Source: Trema orientale (Eukaryota; Streptophyta; Magnoliopsida; Rosales; Cannabaceae). From it: DNA of 64,000 bases. The translations under genes were made by a program, and so were the position numbers. Under the pieces are notes generated by a model that worked only from the letters and a program-made list of their open reading frames with translations, did no database searches and was not told the origin of the DNA. Location of the stretch: contig JXTC01000050.1 in NCBI GenBank assembly GCA_002914845.1, forward strand, positions 1,075,654-1,139,653, read 5' to 3'. This document shows positions 1 through 11,300 of this stretch, piece by piece. Every line of letters starts with the position of its first letter. Positions within the stretch are counted from its first letter, which is position 1.

Positions 1-590
1 CACATAAATTTTTTTAAAAAAATAATAATGCAAAAGATGGAATGAAATTTTGAATGAGAATATTCTTATGAAAAAGATGAAAAGGTGAAGATGAGGTGCT
101 TTTTTTGGTCTTTCCTAAAGTAATTGTCTCTTTTAGTCATTTTATTGATTAACAATATAATGCATTTATGCGAAGTTAGGATATACATATAATTCTTTTT
201 TTTTTCTTCTTGGTTATAAAAAATATAAGGATAAACTGTGTCGTGTCCAAATAATCTTGAATCACGTTTGTAGGGATCGCTAGCAACCACTTAATGTATT
301 GAAGTTGGCGGTCCAACGTAGCAAGAGAAACTAAACCCTTTTGGCAAGGAGTTGAGTTCACTAATGACCTCACCTAATTATTAACATAATAATTGTTAAG
401 TGCAGAATGATCATTGTCCTAAACTCAATAATGTCAAAAATAAATTCATCCATAACTATTAAAGGGTCTATGCAACTCTAGATTTATGGATATACGAATA
501 TTCCAGAAAATAAAATAAAAAATAAATAAAGTATGTGCAGTGCTATTAATGATTTACATGTTGATCTAATAAAAGTCATAACTGAGGAAA
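1..590. other. Intergenic, no gene seen
   Basis: AT-rich sequence with only short, low-complexity open frames. I see no coding similarity, RNA gene or complete repeat here. Confidence 0.6.
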
Positions 591-727
591 ATTATAAGCC
601 CCTCACTTGGTGGGGATAAAAAGTGTTCTAATAAAAAAAATTATAAGCCCCTCACTTGGTGGGGATAAAAAGTGTTCTAATAAAAAAAATTATGAGCCCC
701 TCACTTGGTGGGGATAAAAAGTGTTCC
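591..727. repeat. 49-bp tandem repeat, three copies
   Basis: Three head-to-tail copies of a 49-bp unit start at 591, 640 and 689. Each contains the core cccctcacttggtggggata followed by aaaagtgttc. Copies differ at one or two bases (ttataag versus ttatgag). The identical spacing argues for recent tandem duplication. There are no unique spacers between units, so it is not CRISPR-like. Confidence 0.9.
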
Positions 728-884
728 TACCTTTGTATTCTAGCTACTGCTAGCTCTATGCACAAGTGACAAATTATAATTTATATGTAAATAGTATTTG
801 ATATTTCCTAATACATGTTTGCTGGATATCCATAGATAATAGAAGCTGTAATTTCTCATTATAGATTTTTCATTTTCTCAATAA

Positions 885-1010
885 GCTGCTAGCCTAGTAG
901 TTCTTTTGCGCAAACCGGGTTCGATAGCATTTTGAATTGTAATGAATACCATTCTCTGCTCAAGTGAGAGTAGGGCCTTTTGCGATGATATGCTTCTTAT
1001 TTACGTATAT
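885..1010 (+). mobile_element. Possible tRNA-derived SINE fragment
   Basis: The stretch contains an A-box-like tagcctagtag near 892 and, about 30 bp downstream, a B-box-like gggttcgatagc near 918. These resemble the split RNA polymerase III promoter of tRNA-derived SINEs. No cloverleaf can be drawn and I found no clear flanking duplication. The call is tentative. Confidence 0.3.
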
Positions 1011-1018
1011 GACTTTAA

Positions 1019-1553
1019 TGGCACGTTTATTTCACTGTAATCGTAATCGGAATAAATAAAAAGAGAAATTGTAATCGTAATCAGAATAAATAAAAAGGGA
1101 AATGAATGAGAATAAAATAGAAAGGTATAAGAATCATTATTTATAGTATGTTGTTTACTTAAAATTAATAGGAATAAGAATCATATTCATTAGAATACTA
1201 TTCATTTGTTTACTTAATCCGGAAAAAGTAATGGGAATATGTTATATTTACTAAATTGTCCTTTTAAATACATGTACGATTTAAAGTAGACAGATTTTTT
1301 GGGGTAAAATTGTATTTTACAATTTTAATAATTAAAAAGGAGAAAAAGAGTGTTTACGGGTAATCAGACTCCTTAGAGTATTAGTGGGGAAGTATTCCCA
1401 TTCTTTTCTCCTAAATTTGTGTGGGCCCTACATATTTCTCCCTTTCTCATATTTTAATAAATCTTTGTATGAAAATCATTATCCCATATACCATTCCCAT
1501 TACTCTTTAATTACCCCATATACCATTCTCATTACTCTTTAGTAAATATGCCA
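1019..1553. mobile_element. PIF/Harbinger-type MITE with TAA target duplication
   Basis: The 535-bp element starts tggcacgtttatttcactgt and its reverse complement starts tggcatatttactaaagagt, so the ends are imperfect terminal inverted repeats. TAA lies immediately outside both ends (1016-1018 and 1554-1556), as expected for PIF/Harbinger (Tourist-like) elements. It has no coding capacity and was presumably mobilised in trans. Related end sequences (gtttact, gtaatgg) recur near 14090 and 14185. Confidence 0.65.
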
Positions 1554-1556
1554 TAA

Positions 1557-4500
1557 GTGGGATGCCAAAAGTACTTGTGCTCTTCTTAAAAAGTTAAGAG
1601 TTTAAGTCACCACTATTACTATGTTGAATGAGGTGTATATACAGACAATTCATTTTGTTAGAAATCTATATAAGATATAAAGTACGCAAAGATTATTTGG
1701 GTATATTATTTTCTACCACTAATTAATTTTAATCTGTTAGAATGAGAAAAAACCTTCTTGCCCATTTACTCGATAAAGTCACATAATTAATAGGTCAACC
1801 ATTACTTAATAGCTATAATCATGTTTATGTACCATTGATTATACTATGTTGACTATTTGAAATTAGCCATTGATAATTAGGTTTTTCTCAGCTATAGTAT
1901 AGCCGTGTAGAAAAACGAATAAAAATTTTCGTTTAGAAAAGATCTAGTTCGATGTAGACCATAAAAAAATCGTTTTATTCAAAATCATCTAACGTTTTTT
2001 AAATTACTTTGCATAACAGAATAAAGGTATGGATAATAACAACTCCCGATAACATATAAGAATATGTAACTTTCGGATAACATCTTATTGATGAGATTTG
2101 CGAAATACATGGAATAAAAAAGTAATAAATTCTAAAAAGAAAAATACTTGATTAACATACATTAGAATTCGTGAGAGATAAATTTTTCTTATTTTTTTTT
2201 TTATTTATTCTGCTTGAATCGCGACAACTTAAGTTGATTATTCATGTTTGGTATGATTTAGGCATTTATTTGGGATAAGAGTTGACCTGAGTTCTAGATC
2301 ATTAATAGATATTTAGTTTTTTAGACTTATAAGTAAGTTTCTTTAAATCTATAGATTTCTAAAACTCATTTTTAGGTCTATTGTACTTCCTTTTAATATA
2401 TAACTTTCAAATTTATGGAATGCTATTTCTCAAAAGACCTTAAAAGATCATCTTAATTTTTTCCCCCCAAAAAAATAGGGATTTGATGTTTGAATAAGTT
2501 AAAATGTTGATTATAAGTTGAGTTTTTGAGATTTAAAATATCTAATCGAAATCTAAAGACCTTATTATTGATTCGAAGCTTCAAATCACGATTTTCCGAC
2601 TTGAAAATCACATTTTGGCAAAATTTTTCCATTGGGCTTGACTGGCGCCAATTGAGTTCAACTGGGCATTTTGGGCTTTTTAGTAATCGTGACATCAAAC
2701 AATTTAAATAAGAATGTATATAACTAGACGACCCAGAGCATGAACATTTGTCATTTGTACTTGATTCCTCTGTACTAAGGCCTTCACCAACGCATGCCAA
2801 TATGGAGTGCAAAGGTGAGGATGGCGTTGGGATTCAACTCCAACCCAATGTCACTTTTAAACGATAAATTGCGGTTAAAACCAAAAATGAACAGTATCAA
2901 TAATGGTGTGGAACTGTTCAATCACGCCAAATCTCTCTCTCTCTCTCTCTCTCTCTAAGTTTTCTTATTTTGCAAAAAAATCCTCACAAACTAAATTGTA
3001 GTTTTCTATTTTTGACCCCAGCTTCATAGTTTTAACAAAATTAACTCTCTTTGCTGTCAAAAAATAAAAATTTTCCTTTTGTGTCCCAATTTCACATTAG
3101 TGTTTATGTTTAATTATAATGTTTTGGGTTCAAAATTATTTTGTTAATATAAATTTGTTTTAAAATAATGTATTAATAGTAAATGGGTCATTTTAGTTAA
3201 TAAAATATAATTTACTAATCTATTAGTTTCTACAATTTTGTTAAATAACAAAACATATTATTGAATCAATATGTGAAAAAAAAAATTGTATGTGGGCATA
3301 ATTGGTGAAATAGATAAATAGTAGGGAATTAGGAAAAAAAAATGTTATATAGAAAGTAGATAATAAGGAGTATAGATGAATTAATCTTTTTTGGTGTGAG
3401 AAATTGTATAATGGATTGGAGATAAAGTTATTATTTGATATGAAAGTTACATTATTTTGGTGTGAAAATTGTACTATTTTGGTGTTATGAATTGGAGATA
3501 TCCTAAACCTTCTATAATTGGTCTCTGACAAAAAAGTTGATGGAATATGAATGATATATATTGGACAGGAGCTAATCCGTGTTGTTTTTTTGCTGGGAAC
3601 TAATCCATATTGTTGTTTCTTAGAAAAGAATTATTTTCAACAAGGCAATTTTTTTTTTTTTAACATTTTATGAATTGAACACATACTTATTCATGGACTT
3701 TATTGCGATGCTAAACAGCTTAAGTCTAAATCTAAATTCATGTATAAGATCTTATTTTTTGACCAATTAGACAATAGACAATTTTTGAGTCACAAAACTT
3801 AGAAGTTAGAAGTAGGATTCAATTATTTTTAAAGCAATAGGTTAAACACTGTAATGACTGTAATCGATTGTTGAGGCAGAACAACATGATTTGACTATAA
3901 TTTTGATTTCCTCACAATAGTTTCAAGGGAAGTTTAGAGGGTTACGAAGTAAGATTTTATAAACATGACACTTTGAAGTCCAAATTTGAATATCAAGAGC
4001 TTTAACCTCCAACATCGAAAAGGAAAGCATTGTCATGGCTTTGGCTTTCAACTCCATGAGCTTCCAAAACACCATCGTTGGTGGGCTAGCCTCTCCAACC
4101 TTTTGCTCCGGAAGCTTGTGGCCTTTTGGTCAATTTGGCTAACAAGCTGTGGGGAAGTTATGGTGATCGGTTATGGTATCTACTGCAAGATGAGAATATG
4201 AAAACCAAATAAGTTATTTTATTGGGATCCGAAAGAGAGGATTTATGAAGCTGTTGAAAAATTGAAGGCTGGTTTGCTTGTGATGGGTGAGTCTCCTTTT
4301 CCTTAAAGGAAAAAAATAAATTTATGTATAATGGCAAAGTTACGTAATAGCAAGATATTTGTTTATGGGTGATTGCACAGATTATGTAGTAGTAAGTACA
4401 AATAAAGTCACCTAAAAGTCCCACAGTAGACATTCTCATATCCTAAGATACTCAAAGGGTTAGTAATTTACGACACAATAATAAATCTGTTCGTTTAGTT

Positions 4501-5056
4501 GACAGGCTTGATATAAAATTGATTTGAATTTGACTTGAGTAATTAATTTTTTTAATTACAATGTATCATGAGATATGGAATGACTGTTTCATATAAAATA
4601 TTTCCGAATGAATTTCTTGTAAATCAAATGAAAAGCATAAAACTAACATGCTACCACGTGGGTCAAATAGGAACAAAGCCATATAGGGCTATGCAGGGGC
4701 AATTACCCACTAAACTTCATTTTAGTTTCAAATTGTATATAAGGTTTTTCTAAAATTAGTTTCTACTCCTCTTGAATTTATCTCTTGTCCACTCAATACT
4801 CATAAAATTTTATGTATGCTTCCTTAAATTTTGAGTTACTTTTTCTACAAATAGAGCCGACTTGATTTTGCTCTAACTGGATTAAATTCTTGTCTCAGTT
4901 CCCGAACCCAATATGAGTCAATTAGGTCGATACGGTACAACTTGAATTGCCACCCCTAGGTCCCAAATTCACGTAATAATTATGCAAATAAAATTACAAC
5001 AAGAAGTGTGACATAGTAACTTAGTAACCAATTGTTCTAAATATCAGAAACTTGAA
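1557..5056. other. Intergenic, gene-poor
   Basis: No gene is supported. A (CT)n microsatellite lies at about 2934-2957. A short GC-richer island at 4035-4300 has coding-like segments (described as a finding) but no recognisable family. Other open frames are short and AT-driven. Confidence 0.55.
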
Positions 5057-5064
5057 AAACGACA

Positions 5065-5599
5065 TAGAGGTGTCAAATAAGCCAAACAAGGTCGGCCTGA
5101 CCCATTTTAGTGTTAAACTAAATGCCAAGCTCATCCTAGTCTATAGGCCTACCTAAAATCAGGTCTAGACGGGCCAAGATGGGCCAATTCTGGGTTGGCC
5201 CATGATGGCCAAAACATCATTAAATTATTTTTTCTCACTTTTAATTTAATAAAATTTGAATATAAAATTGATTATTAATAGGTTATGCCACTAAATTCTA
5301 TATGTATTTCTATGTTTGTCATTTTAAAATCAATTTATACTATTATTTAACATATATAAATTATATATTTACGTATACCTTTTCATGAGCTTGATTAGGC
5401 CCACCGTGGGCTGCAGGCCTGTCTTGGATGGTGGCTCATGACAGGCCATTATGGATCGGCTCATGGGCCTTGACGCCTAAGCCCAACCTGGCCTAAATTT
5501 CATAAGCCAAGATGAGATGGGCCTATAATTAGGCTAGGCTGATTCAACTTATATGGGCCCAGGCCAGCCTAAGAGCTCGGGCTCAAATTGACACTTCTA
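5065..5599. mobile_element. hAT-like non-autonomous element
   Basis: The 535-bp element begins tagaggtgtcaaat and ends attgacacttcta, giving terminal inverted repeats of the TAGNGGTGTCAA type common in hAT MITEs. Flanking octamers aaacgaca (5057-5064) and aaatgacc (5600-5607) match at 6 of 8 positions, fitting a decayed 8-bp target duplication. The interior is rich in palindromic gggcc/ggccc words. Confidence 0.6.
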
Positions 5600-5653
5600 A
5601 AATGACCATATTATAATCCAATTATACATGATCCATTATAGTATTTAAAAGTA

Positions 5654-5944
5654 AAGAAATTTAAGTGGATGACCAAAATTTTAAATTTGATTATGTAGAT
5701 GTCCATTTTTAAAATTTTATAGCTAAATGTCCAGGTAGATATATTTTTACACTTGGTAGATACACAGATTTACCAATTTTAGTTACTGTTCTGAAATACA
5801 CTGGGTATATAATTTTTTGTACTTGGTATATAAAATTTTACACTTGGTATATATGCATATATACCGGACATTTTGCTATAACTTTTGACAAAGGGACATT
5901 TACTGAAATTAGGCCCAAAATTTGGTCATATTTCTATAAGCCCC
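5654..5944. mobile_element. 291-bp Mutator-type MITE, copy 1
   Basis: The element is flanked by a perfect 9-bp direct repeat ttaaaagta (5645-5653 and 5945-5953). It is nearly identical to the element at 60008-60298: the same length and about 20 mismatches by eye. A 9-bp target duplication is typical of the Mutator superfamily. Inverted-repeat termini are weak, and there is no coding capacity. Confidence 0.85.
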
Positions 5945-6156
5945 TTAAAAGTAAAGTATATGAACTTTAGACTTTAACAACATTGGAGGTAAAAGTATGA
6001 TTACTATTTATGTCAAGCCTACGACTACTCTAAAAAAGTCGAAGTAGCGCTAGAGATAATCAAAAGAGAAAACAGAATGCCATTTTTTGGCATCCCATGT
6101 TAACAAATATCTTCTTCTTCTTATTTTTTTTTTAAATATATGTGTATATATATATA

Positions 6157-6400
6157 TTGGTTGCCAATCCAGTAGGTTTTTTTTTTCTTACCTATGTGTA
6201 GGTATTTTTTTTTAGCCGTTAGATCATCATCTAATGGTGATCCAACGGCCATAATCAAGTGCATAAAAAGACGTGCATCATTAATGCTATTTCTCTCTCT
6301 TACTTTTTAATATAAAAAAATGTGCAAAAAAAATTTTCATTGGCCAAATTGATACCTATGCATAGGTAAAAAAAAAAAAAAACCTACTAGATTGGTGCCC
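6157..6400. mobile_element. Microsatellite-flanked MITE, copy 1
   Basis: Inverted termini ggttgccaatccagtagg and, in reverse complement, gggcaccaatctagtagg enclose a core with the word gccgttagatcat and its near-complement atccaacggc. The element sits inside a (TA)n run on both sides. Related copies lie at 50453-50694 and 50711-51123, also in TA repeats. Confidence 0.7.
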
Positions 6401-6814
6401 ATATATATTTGAACTTTTATATTCCTTTTTTAAATGTACTTTTAAAGTATTTTGTTTTTACCCCTGAATGAGTTGGTACATTAGCAAGCTCGGAATTGGG
6501 TGATGTACTCTTCAAGCTCAAGCAACAATGGGGTGCTTTCTCTCAAAGTGTATCAGTGATAAATTTGTGTAAAATCATGGTAAATAAATAATATACCAGT
6601 TTATAATAATTGTAAATAATTAATTTCTAAGGATATAATGGTAAAATCTTATTATTATAATTAAAAAAAGAGACATATTTGTTTATAAAATAAAAAAGCG
6701 ATATCTACTAAACTTTACTCTCAAAAGTGGGATATTCTTGTACAAGTCCTAAAAAAAAAATTGCACTCATGCGAAAAGTACATAAATACCCCCTCCCTTT
6801 TTTTTTTTTTTTTT

Positions 6815-7130
6815 TGCCCTTTTAGCTAAGTAGCTGAATTTTGGATCATAGTTTGCAAAATGACCGTTTTTCAAACACTGTTAAAAAATGACTGAATTTT
6901 GAAAATTATTTAAAAAATAGCCATTTTTCATATTAGTATGTCAAAATATATTGATTTGGTTGCAAATTGATTTACTTTCTCAAAAATTGATTTACATTAT
7001 AAAAAATAGGTCAACTAAAAAACAGCCATTTGTCAAAATAAAATTATAAAACAGTTATTTATTAAATAGATTTAAAAATGGGTATTTTTAAATTGATATA
7101 AAAAATAAAGGCCATTTTTTATGAAATACT
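6815..7130 (+). repeat. AT-rich dispersed repeat, copy 1
   Basis: The stretch shares a long alignable core with 7530-7800 and, inverted, with 61135-61370. Diagnostic words are catagtttgcaaaatgaccg and actgaattttgaaaatt. No coding capacity or clear target duplication was found, and the class is unknown. Confidence 0.6.
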
Positions 7131-7514
7131 CTTTTTTTTTTTTAAAGGTATAGGGCTTTTTACATAAATCAAGGATCAATGCCAATAGTCTAGAAAATTG
7201 AAAAATTCTAGATAAGTTGAAACTTTTGAGAAATTTCATATTCATTTAGAAAATTACCACAGTTGATAATATTTAGAAAAATACTATTTTTAAAAAATTA
7301 GTACTGTTTAAAAGTACTCGAGGTGACCAATCAAGTTCTTAGAGTAATCAAGAGTTACTTGAGGTAACTAATCTGATTACTTCAAGTAACTTGACTAATT
7401 ACCTCAATTACCTCTTTAATTAGTAAAAAATGATATTTTTATAAATAGTTTTAAAAATGGTATCTTTAAAATAGTTCCAGAATTTTTCAAAAAAAAAAAA
7501 AAAAACTTAAAAAT

Positions 7515-7529
7515 NNNNNNNNNNNNNNN
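7515..7529. other. Assembly gap (15 N)
   Basis: Unknown bases join two AT-rich repeats. The true length is unknown. Confidence 1.
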
Positions 7530-7800
7530 TATCATAGTTTACAAAATGACCGTTTTCGAAACACTGTTAAAAAAATAACTGAATTTTGAAAATTGTTTAA
7601 AAGTTTATCATTTTTAATATTTAATATATCATATTAATTTATTTTTTGAAAAATTGATTTACTTTATAAAAAATAGATCAACTGCAATTAATCAACTAAA
7701 AAATGATCGTTTGTCAAAATAAAATTATAAAACGATCATTTATTAAATAGGTGTAAAAAATAACTATTTTTAAATTAATCTTAAAAAAAAGTCATTTCTT
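7530..7800 (+). repeat. AT-rich dispersed repeat, copy 2
   Basis: This is the same family and orientation as 6815-7130. It begins at the N gap with catagtttacaaaatgaccg and can be followed for about 270 bp. Confidence 0.6.
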
Positions 7801-7805
7801 ATAAA

Positions 7806-8112
7806 GATAATTATCACTAAAATACCCTCTATTTTGAAAAAATGTGAAAAAAAACTTGTATTTTTAGAAATTATAAAAAAAACACCTTATATTTAATGAA
7901 AATTATCACTAAAATACCCTATGTTTTTGTTAAATAGAAAGGTATTTATTTTGAATTTCCAAAAATACAAGATTTTTTTTTTCATATTTTTTTAAATAGA
8001 AAGTATTTTAATGATAATTTTCGTTAAATAGAATATACTTATTTTTAATTTTAAAAAATGTAAGATTTTTTTTCACATTTTTTCAAAATAGAGGATATTT
8101 TAGTAATAATTT
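7806..8112. repeat. Inverted-repeat (foldback) element upstream of the MBD8-like gene
   Basis: The left arm (tactaaaataccctctattt-like, from about 7806) and the right arm (ending about 8112) are near-perfect reverse complements over about 65 bp. They share the words ctattttgaaaaaatgtg and cacattttttcaaaatag. The transcript would fold into a long hairpin. It ends about 220 bp before the start codon at 8335, so it lies in the promoter. Confidence 0.7.
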
Positions 8113-8334
8113 CTCTTCTTATAATATACTAAAAAGACGGACACCTCACATACCGAATTAAATAAAGCAACGTGTCACCAATTAAACGACGGTTTCACAG
8201 ATAAACAGACATCAACGGATCCACCTTATCACAACCCATCGCTTCCTTCAAGAAAAACTCCACTTGTCCTACTTCTTTCAATTCAAAGTCAGTTATTTCT
8301 TCGCCTCTTTTTCTCTCTCTCCGAGCTCCATGCC

Positions 8335-11300
8335 ATGGCTTCCGCCACCGGCGACCACCGCCATCTCCGGCTAGATTCGCTTCCCCTCATCGACCTCCGC
8401 CTCCTCTCCCAGTCCGACCTCTTTTCCCTCTCTCTCTCCTCTTCCTCTTCCTCTTCCTCTTCCTCTTCCTCCTCTGACCCTCACCGCCGTTGCAGCGGCG
8501 ACGACGACGTTCTGATCCCCAAAATTGACCGCTCCGTCTTCAACGAATCCGCCGGTAGCCGCAAGCAGACCTTCTCCCGCCTCCGCCTCGCCCCTCGCAA
8601 CTCCCAATTGTCGTCTTCCGCCTCCGCCTCCTCCGCTGCTCGCCGTCAAACCCCCGAGCCACCCCTTGACCAGGAGACCTTTCGGATAATCGGCCTCCTC
8701 AAGCAGCTCTTCGCCTCCGAAACTCACGCCGAACTTGTCTCCGTGCCCGTCGATTACAACGACTCCGTGCCGGAGTCCTACGGCGATGTCCTGCACAATG
8801 TCCCCATTGACGTTTTGGTCGACTCGGCGATGAAGAAACGGAAGCGAGGGCGGCCGCGGAAGAATGCGGTTCCGGAGTTTGCGAAGGAGGCCGAGAACGG
8901 GGACCTGAAATTTGGGGATCCATTGCCGGTTTCGTCCAGCGCGGTGTTGTATGATTTGGGGAGGGGCATTGTTCCGGTTCCGGTTGTGTCGAATTCGGAG
9001 GGATTCCGCAATGCTGCGACGGCCATTGTTGCGTCCAATGAGGTCTTGCACAGTCCCGTGGTGCACACTGCTGGTGGCGGTAGTCAGGGGAAGCGAAAGC
9101 GAGGGCGGCCGCGGAAGAGCGAGATTCGATCTGTTGAGGACGCCAAGAGCGGTGGCGATAAGGCGGTTCGTGATGCGAAGGGGAGAGTGAAAAAGGAGGA
9201 GGAGGAGTTGGTGAATGTGAAGTCGAATTGGAATGTCAGCGATGTGGATTTGGTTGCGTTGGGGAATCTGGAGGACCCATTTGGGGAGGAGTTGAGGAAG
9301 AGGACGCAAGGGTTGGAGACGGAGGTGGAGTTGCTAGGGTTCTTGGGAGGGTTGGAGGGGGAGTGGGGGAGTTGGAGGAGGAAGAAGAAGATTGTCATGG
9401 CGAGCGAGTTTGGTGATGTTCTGCCCAATGGTTGGAAGATTGTGATATCTCTCAGGAGGAAAGAAGGCCGCGTCTCGCTCTTTTGTAGGCGATACGTTAG
9501 GTTTCTCCTTGCTCTCACTACTTTTATCCGTTGTTAAATTTGTGTGTGTGTTGTTTGATCTAAAATGTACGTAGTGATGGTAATGAGTTCAACATCATGG
9601 AACTTAACTGGTAAAATGTTGTTCATGAGTGAAAAATAAGAACTGGTCAATATTGTTCACAATGGCGGGAAAAGATTAGTTTGTGAAGTGGATATTTGAA
9701 AGTCAAACTGGTAGTGTTTAATTTCTTAGCCATTTGAGTTTGTCTGTACTTATCTCCATCGAAATTTGACAACATAAAAGAGTTATTGTTTGAAACTCTA
9801 GGGCTCCGTTTGGAACTTGGATGAACTTGGATTTTTGGGGGGAAAGAAAAAAAATTTCAAGGATTTCATTTTCTCTTGTTTGGATTGAAACATAAAATGA
9901 TAAAAAAAACTTTTAGGAAAAACAAAAGTTTGATTTAATTTTATTTTTTTTTTATATATAGAATGTTGACACATTAATTAGTAAAACCAAAAACCAAAAG
10001 TGTGATAATAAAGTTCTATAAATTTTTAGGAAAAGTATTTTCCTCTTTCTTTTTCCATGATTTTTTCCTTGCAATTTTTTTTTTCTTTAAAATCCGGGTT
10101 CCAAACGGAGCCTAGATCAGACATTCTTTCTATATGGCGTTTCTCGGTACTGATTGCAGTTATAAACTTCCTATCTCATAATTTTATGGCACCGGGCTGC
10201 TTATTTTGTGTCCATACTGGTTGTATCGCTTATTATGAAGTTATAATAAGTTATGGTAGATTTTTTGTTCATAGTTATTTGTTTTTGTTTTCTTTGAACC
10301 TAATGCTAGTATGGTTCTTACTGCTTATGCAAAATTTCCTGATTTGGTATTATCCAGCCCTAATGGGCAGCAGTTTGTCTCCTGCAAGGAAGTTTCTTCC
10401 TTCTTGCTCTCCTCCTTTGGACTTCAAGATGCAGGCCATTTAAAACCTGCCCTTGCTGATGGCAAAGTTGAGGTTGCTAATCGAGTGGGTTCTGAAGATG
10501 TAAGTCATTTAACCTGATCTTTTAAAACTATTTCATTTTATTCATGATTTTTATTTCAAAGTACGCAACAGGATGCAAATGAGCACGTAAGCTGCTCAAG
10601 AGGTCCAATTACCTCTATTACTGATGATTGGAAGCAGGGCATCTTCTTGGAAACAACAAATCCTGGGGACGTTCAATTACCGAATGTCTTCAAATGCCAC
10701 CATCGCACAATGACTTCAGATGAGAAAAATGACTTAGTCCACCACCTTTTATCATCTCATAAGGATGCAACCAGTTGTAATTCTAAAATTTGTGAGGGAG
10801 TGATCTTTAAAGACGGAAATTATGAGTGCCAGTACTGCCACAAAATACTTGATGAAAAAATCTGTTATAATGGTCGTGTTGCAGTGCATGCAAAGGATGA
10901 TTTGGAGAGCATTGATGTTTCACAAGGGCTAACATGCGTGCTGAAGAACTCTGATCCTTCGCTAAGTGGTGTTTCACTATCCTTGCTGATGCAGGAATCA
11001 GTTGGAATTGACGAGGAAAACCCTTCTAATGTGGCAGCTAATGATGATCTGAGTTGTGGTTTCGTTCATAGAAAATTAAAAGCAGATACTGTCACTGAAA
11101 CTTGTATAGATAGTGATGGGCTCATTCAATTTTCTGATGAAGAGCAAGCTACAGATGGTAGCAAAGACAAAATAGATCATGAATTTTGTGAGAATCAGGC
11201 CAGAGTTCTTCATATGAGTAATGGTGAGTTGGAAAGGCTGGATGAGGCTATTAAAATTTCTATAACTGCGACCTCAAACAATGAGAACAAAACTACTAAC

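Noticed and set aside
591..727. Regular direct repeats that could suggest a CRISPR-like array
   Set aside because: The copies are contiguous with no unique spacers, only three units, in a plant nuclear setting. It is a tandem duplication.
905..930. tRNA gene suggested by a B-box-like ggttcga
   Set aside because: No acceptor stem or anticodon arm can be drawn; a SINE fragment is the better reading.
8371..9309. 312-aa minus-strand open frame opposite MBD8-like exon 1
   Set aside because: It is an antisense shadow of a GC-rich, serine-run exon. It is Arg/Leu/Gly low complexity, while the plus strand has AT hooks and a spliceable MBD.
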